A stretch of 8,488 nucleotides of DNA from an uncultured Thiotrichaceae bacterium (GTDB lineage: Bacteria > Pseudomonadota > Gammaproteobacteria > Thiotrichales > Thiotrichaceae), in NCBI GenBank assembly GCA_938038645.1, contig CALHTA010000048.1, forward strand, positions 1 to 8,488. The letters are read 5' to 3'. Below are positions 5,937-8,488 of the stretch, in pieces. The notes below the pieces were generated by a model, which did no database searches, was not told the DNA's origin, and saw only the letters and a list, made by a program, of their open reading frames with translations. Every line of letters begins with the position of its first letter. Position 1 is the stretch's first letter. Position numbers and translations under genes: made by a program.

Positions 5937-7424
5937 ATGAGTAGTCCTCATGATATTTTTGTTAGCTATGCACATGTAGATAACGAGCTTCTGCCTGGCG
6001 AGTCGGAAGGCTGGGTGACTCAGTTGATATCGACCCTTGAAGTCTACCTGAGACAAAAATTTGGCCGTCGAGAAAAATATAAACTATGGCGCGACCCAGA
6101 TTTATCGGGAAACTTTCCAGTAACCCCCGAAATATTAGACATTGTTCGTGAATCCCAAATCCTTATCTTGGTGTTATCGCCAGGTTATGTTTCTTCTCAA
6201 TGGTGTCTTGATGAGTTGGAAACCTTTGTTGGAACTAGAGGCATTGATTCAGGCCGAGTGTTTGTCGTTGAGCGAGATAAACTAACTGAAAATGATCGCC
6301 CAGCGATTTTGGCTGATTTAAAGGGTTATGCTTTTTGGGTTGCAGACAAACAGCAAAGTAGCGTGGTGAGAACGCTAGGCACACCGGCAACAGTCAGTTA
6401 TCGAGCTGACTATTTTCGTCAAGTTGAAGATTTAGCGATACAGCTAGTTAAAAAACTGAAGCAAATTCGCCAAGAAGGTGCTGGAGAAGCTGCTGTTGCG
6501 ACGCCACAAAATTTCTTTTTTTCGCCGCCGCAAACAGATGCCACTTCCGCTCAGGATGCTGACAACTTGGTGGAGACTAAAGAAAACTTGGCAACTGTTT
6601 ACGTTGCGCCGGTACCCGATACCTTACAGCTAGAGCGTAACGATTTTATTCGAGTGCTACAGCAGCATCGTATCGAAGTGTTGCCGATAAGCAATCGTAT
6701 TAATTACAGCACTTTCCAACAAGAAATGGAGAGTGATTTGGAGCGCAGTCGGTGCTTTATCCAGCTATTGGATGGCAGCGGCAATATGGGGTTGGTCAGT
6801 GCGCAATATCAAATGGCTGTGCAATCCGGCGTGGAAGTGATGCAGTGGCGATCAGCTGCGCTAGAGCTTGCGGCGGTGAGTGATCAAGATCAAGTTGCCT
6901 TGCTGCGGGGCCAACACGTGATGGCTTCTGATTTGGTTAACTTTCAACAACACTTGCTAAAACGATTGTTCCCGCCTGAGCCAGTTTTTACACCGGAAGT
7001 AATACCAGAAACTGAGCAGCAAATAATCTTCATCAATGTAGGAGCTGAGGATAGAGCGCTGGCAGAAAAAGTATCTAGGCAACTGATTGCCCATGGGCAC
7101 TTTTGTTTGCTTCCAGTTGAGCCTGATGAGCGCAGTAGACCTGCGGATATAAGAAAGGATATGGAGCAAAATATGCGCTATTGCGATGCGCTGTTATTGC
7201 TTTATGACACGAGCCCCATTACCCAAATTCGACAGTTCCTTATGCAGAGCTGGCGCATGCGGGCTCAACGTGACAAGCCATTGCCTACAGCGGTGTGCAT
7301 TTCACCCAATAACCAAGATGATAATTTAAGTGCGATGGCGAAAAACCTGCGCATACTGCGCTGTGCCGATAACGTACCGTTCCCTGCTGAGTGTGTGGAA
7401 GCCTTTTTGGAGGAAACGCTATGA
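5937..7424 (+). CDS. TIR-domain effector with two additional TIR-like modules
   Basis: A 495-residue soluble protein with no signal peptide or membrane helix. Residues about 4-175 form a TIR domain: HDIFVSYAHVD (5-15), a helix with EGWVTQLISTLEVYLRQKFG, YKLWRDPDLSGN (48-59), ILDIVRESQILILVLSPGYV (66-85) and WCLDELETF (89-97). E93, in the WCxxE pattern, is the glutamate that TIR NAD+ hydrolases need, so NADase or cyclic ADP-ribose-forming activity is plausible. A Gln/Ala/Ser linker (about 178-215) leads to a second TIR-like or DUF4062-like module (about 218-345; TVYVAPVPDTLQLERNDF, then EMESDLERSRCFIQLLDG). A third follows (about 362-480; IIFINVGAEDRALAEKVSRQ, then DMEQNMRYCDALLLLYDTSP). Neither of these keeps a WCxxE motif, so they are probably non-catalytic. 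The stop overlaps the start of the STAND NTPase gene (ATGA), implying translational coupling and a joint function, most likely antiviral or other conflict defence with abortive NAD+ depletion. The effector role is inferred from family and context. Confidence 0.87.
   Translation: MSSPHDIFVSYAHVDNELLPGESEGWVTQLISTLEVYLRQKFGRREKYKLWRDPDLSGNFPVTPEILDIVRESQILILVLSPGYVSSQWCLDELETFVGTRGIDSGRVFVVERDKLTENDRPAILADLKGYAFWVADKQQSSVVRTLGTPATVSYRADYFRQVEDLAIQLVKKLKQIRQEGAGEAAVATPQNFFFSPPQTDATSAQDADNLVETKENLATVYVAPVPDTLQLERNDFIRVLQQHRIEVLPISNRINYSTFQQEMESDLERSRCFIQLLDGSGNMGLVSAQYQMAVQSGVEVMQWRSAALELAAVSDQDQVALLRGQHVMASDLVNFQQHLLKRLFPPEPVFTPEVIPETEQQIIFINVGAEDRALAEKVSRQLIAHGHFCLLPVEPDERSRPADIRKDMEQNMRYCDALLLLYDTSPITQIRQFLMQSWRMRAQRDKPLPTAVCISPNNQDDNLSAMAKNLRILRCADNVPFPAECVEAFLEETL
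7409..7413 (+). promoter_or_regulatory. Strong ribosome binding site for the STAND NTPase gene
   Basis: GGAGG lies inside the end of the TIR gene, seven bases before the ATG at 7421. It is the best Shine-Dalgarno site seen on the plus strand here and fixes the start of the overlapping downstream gene. Confidence 0.75.
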
Positions 7425-8488
7425 GCCAGCGACCTTATCCAGGTTTACGTGCTTTTTGGCGCGATGAAATTGATATCTTTTTTGGCCGAGAGCGGCAGAT
7501 CGATGAAATTTTAGAGAAGCTGCAAAAGAGTCACTTTCTTGCGGTACTAGGCCCATCGGGTTGCGGTAAATCTTCATTAATGCGTACCGGCGTGCTTTCA
7601 GCGCTCGACAGTGGATTTATGTGTCGGGCGGGCGCTAATTGGTTGGTCGCTGACATGAAGCCGGGCAGCTCACCCTTTTTGGGTCTGGCTCGTGCGCTTT
7701 TAGATGACGATGTATTCGCTGAGCATTACCGTCATTGGTTTCCCGTGTCAGAGGTTGCCGATGAATCTAAAGAAGATGCTTGGAAGCAAGAAGCACAGTA
7801 CTTTTTGCAAGCCAGTTTGCAGCGTGGCCCGCAAAGTATTCATGAGTTACTGAATGATCTTCAGCTTCCCGAAGGCAGTACGCTTTTATTACTAGTTGAT
7901 CAGTTCGAAGAGATATTTCGATACCAGCGCCACGCTAGCAATGAGGCAACCGAGTTTGTCAGCCTAATACTAGCTGCTAGCAAACACCCGGCGGTGTATA
8001 GCGCAATTACTATGCGTTCGGAGTTTCTGGGTAACTGTGTCGAGTTTAATGGCCTGCCAGAGTCTATTAATCAAGGTTTGTATTTAACGCCGAGCCTAGA
8101 TCGTGATCAGCTATCTCAAGCGATTGCGTTTCCAGCAAAGGTGTTTGGTGGCGATGTTACCCCCGAATTGGTTAATCGCTTGCTCAATGATGCGGGCCAA
8201 TCGATGGATCAATTGCCGCTGTTGCAACACGCCCTAATGCGCCTTTGGGATATTGATGATAATGAACAGTTAACGCTAGCAGAGTATGAGGCTACAGGCG
8301 GCTTGCAAAGCATGCTCAATGATCATCTTGATGAGGCGTGGGCCGAGCTGGATGCTGAGCAAGAGCAATTAGCCGAGCATTTGTTTAGGATGCTAACCGA
8401 AAAAACGCCAGAAGGGCACAGCATTAGACGCCCAATTAAATTCTCTGAGGCACTACTGCTTCCTGGTGCTAATCGTGAAAACATTTTA
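7421..8488 (+). CDS. STAND-class (nSTAND1-type) P-loop NTPase, 3' part outside the window
   Basis: The first 356 codons of an open frame that runs through the right edge. It begins MSQRPYPGLRAFWRDEIDIF and FGRERQIDEI, the typical opening of novel-STAND-1 NTPases (YPGLRxF...FFGRE). Walker A is GPSGCGKSS (44-52). Walker B is LLLLVDQFEEIF (155-166), with D160 and acidic E163/E164. A sensor-like TMRSEFLG follows (197-204). Then come LDRDQLSQAIAFPA and MDQLPLLQHALMRLWD, highly characteristic of this family, and the start of a helical or winged-helix region (EYEATGGLQSMLNDHLDEAW). Related proteins usually continue with long repeat domains (WD40, TPR or similar) or an FGE-type domain that senses the trigger; that part is unseen. 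There is no N-terminal effector domain on this protein; the effector is the separate TIR protein encoded immediately upstream, whose stop codon overlaps this start by four bases. Likely role: nucleotide-dependent switch of an NLR-like defence complex. Confidence 0.9.
   Translation, partial: MSQRPYPGLRAFWRDEIDIFFGRERQIDEILEKLQKSHFLAVLGPSGCGKSSLMRTGVLSALDSGFMCRAGANWLVADMKPGSSPFLGLARALLDDDVFAEHYRHWFPVSEVADESKEDAWKQEAQYFLQASLQRGPQSIHELLNDLQLPEGSTLLLLVDQFEEIFRYQRHASNEATEFVSLILAASKHPAVYSAITMRSEFLGNCVEFNGLPESINQGLYLTPSLDRDQLSQAIAFPAKVFGGDVTPELVNRLLNDAGQSMDQLPLLQHALMRLWDIDDNEQLTLAEYEATGGLQSMLNDHLDEAWAELDAEQEQLAEHLFRMLTEKTPEGHSIRRPIKFSEALLLPGANRENIL

Noticed and set aside
6957..7169. Minus-strand open frame inside the TIR gene
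   Set aside because: It lies antisense to a conserved TIR-like module and has no supporting features.

Overview
This window looks like a gammaproteobacterial chromosome of moderate GC. The best evidence is a glutaminyl-tRNA synthetase that tracks the E. coli enzyme motif for motif, together with a YigZ-family protein and a CobS cobalamin synthase of proteobacterial type. A free-living, possibly marine gammaproteobacterium is only a guess. No tRNA, rRNA, CRISPR array or intact insertion sequence was found. No gene-free stretch exceeds about 135 bases.

Layout. Positions 1-1649 (minus strand) hold glnS, which lacks only its last few codons at the window edge. A 132-base spacer separates it from a divergent cobS (1782-2579). 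Next is a tight two-gene unit: an ECF-like sigma factor (2697-3296) and, 8 bases later, a single-pass membrane protein with a C-terminal formylglycine-generating-enzyme-like (FGE/SUMF1-fold) domain (3305-4579). A short intact gene follows (4694-5125). It encodes only the N-terminal DUF772 domain of IS5-type transposases and sits behind a C-rich leader with a repeated TACCCCC motif. A YigZ/IMPACT-family gene (5201-5842) interrupts the accessory genes. The window ends in an operon: a TIR protein with two further TIR-like modules (5937-7424), overlapping by ATGA a STAND-class P-loop NTPase (7421 to the right edge, incomplete).

How the parts may work together. The TIR and STAND genes look like a split NLR-type immune pair. 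The STAND NTPase would be the sensor and switch, its recognition domain lying beyond the window. The TIR protein would be the effector, probably an NAD+-degrading enzyme, because its N-terminal domain keeps the WCxxE glutamate. The sigma and FGE-fold pair resembles an ECF sigma with a membrane-spanning partner: a cytoplasmic N-terminus, one helix, and an exported sensor-like domain that lacks the catalytic cysteine pair of true FGE. Whether this pair controls the DUF772 gene or the TIR-STAND operon cannot be settled from sequence alone. The most interesting possibility is a composite island in which envelope-signal-controlled transcription and an NLR-like conflict system are co-located around housekeeping genes (glnS, cobS, yigZ).
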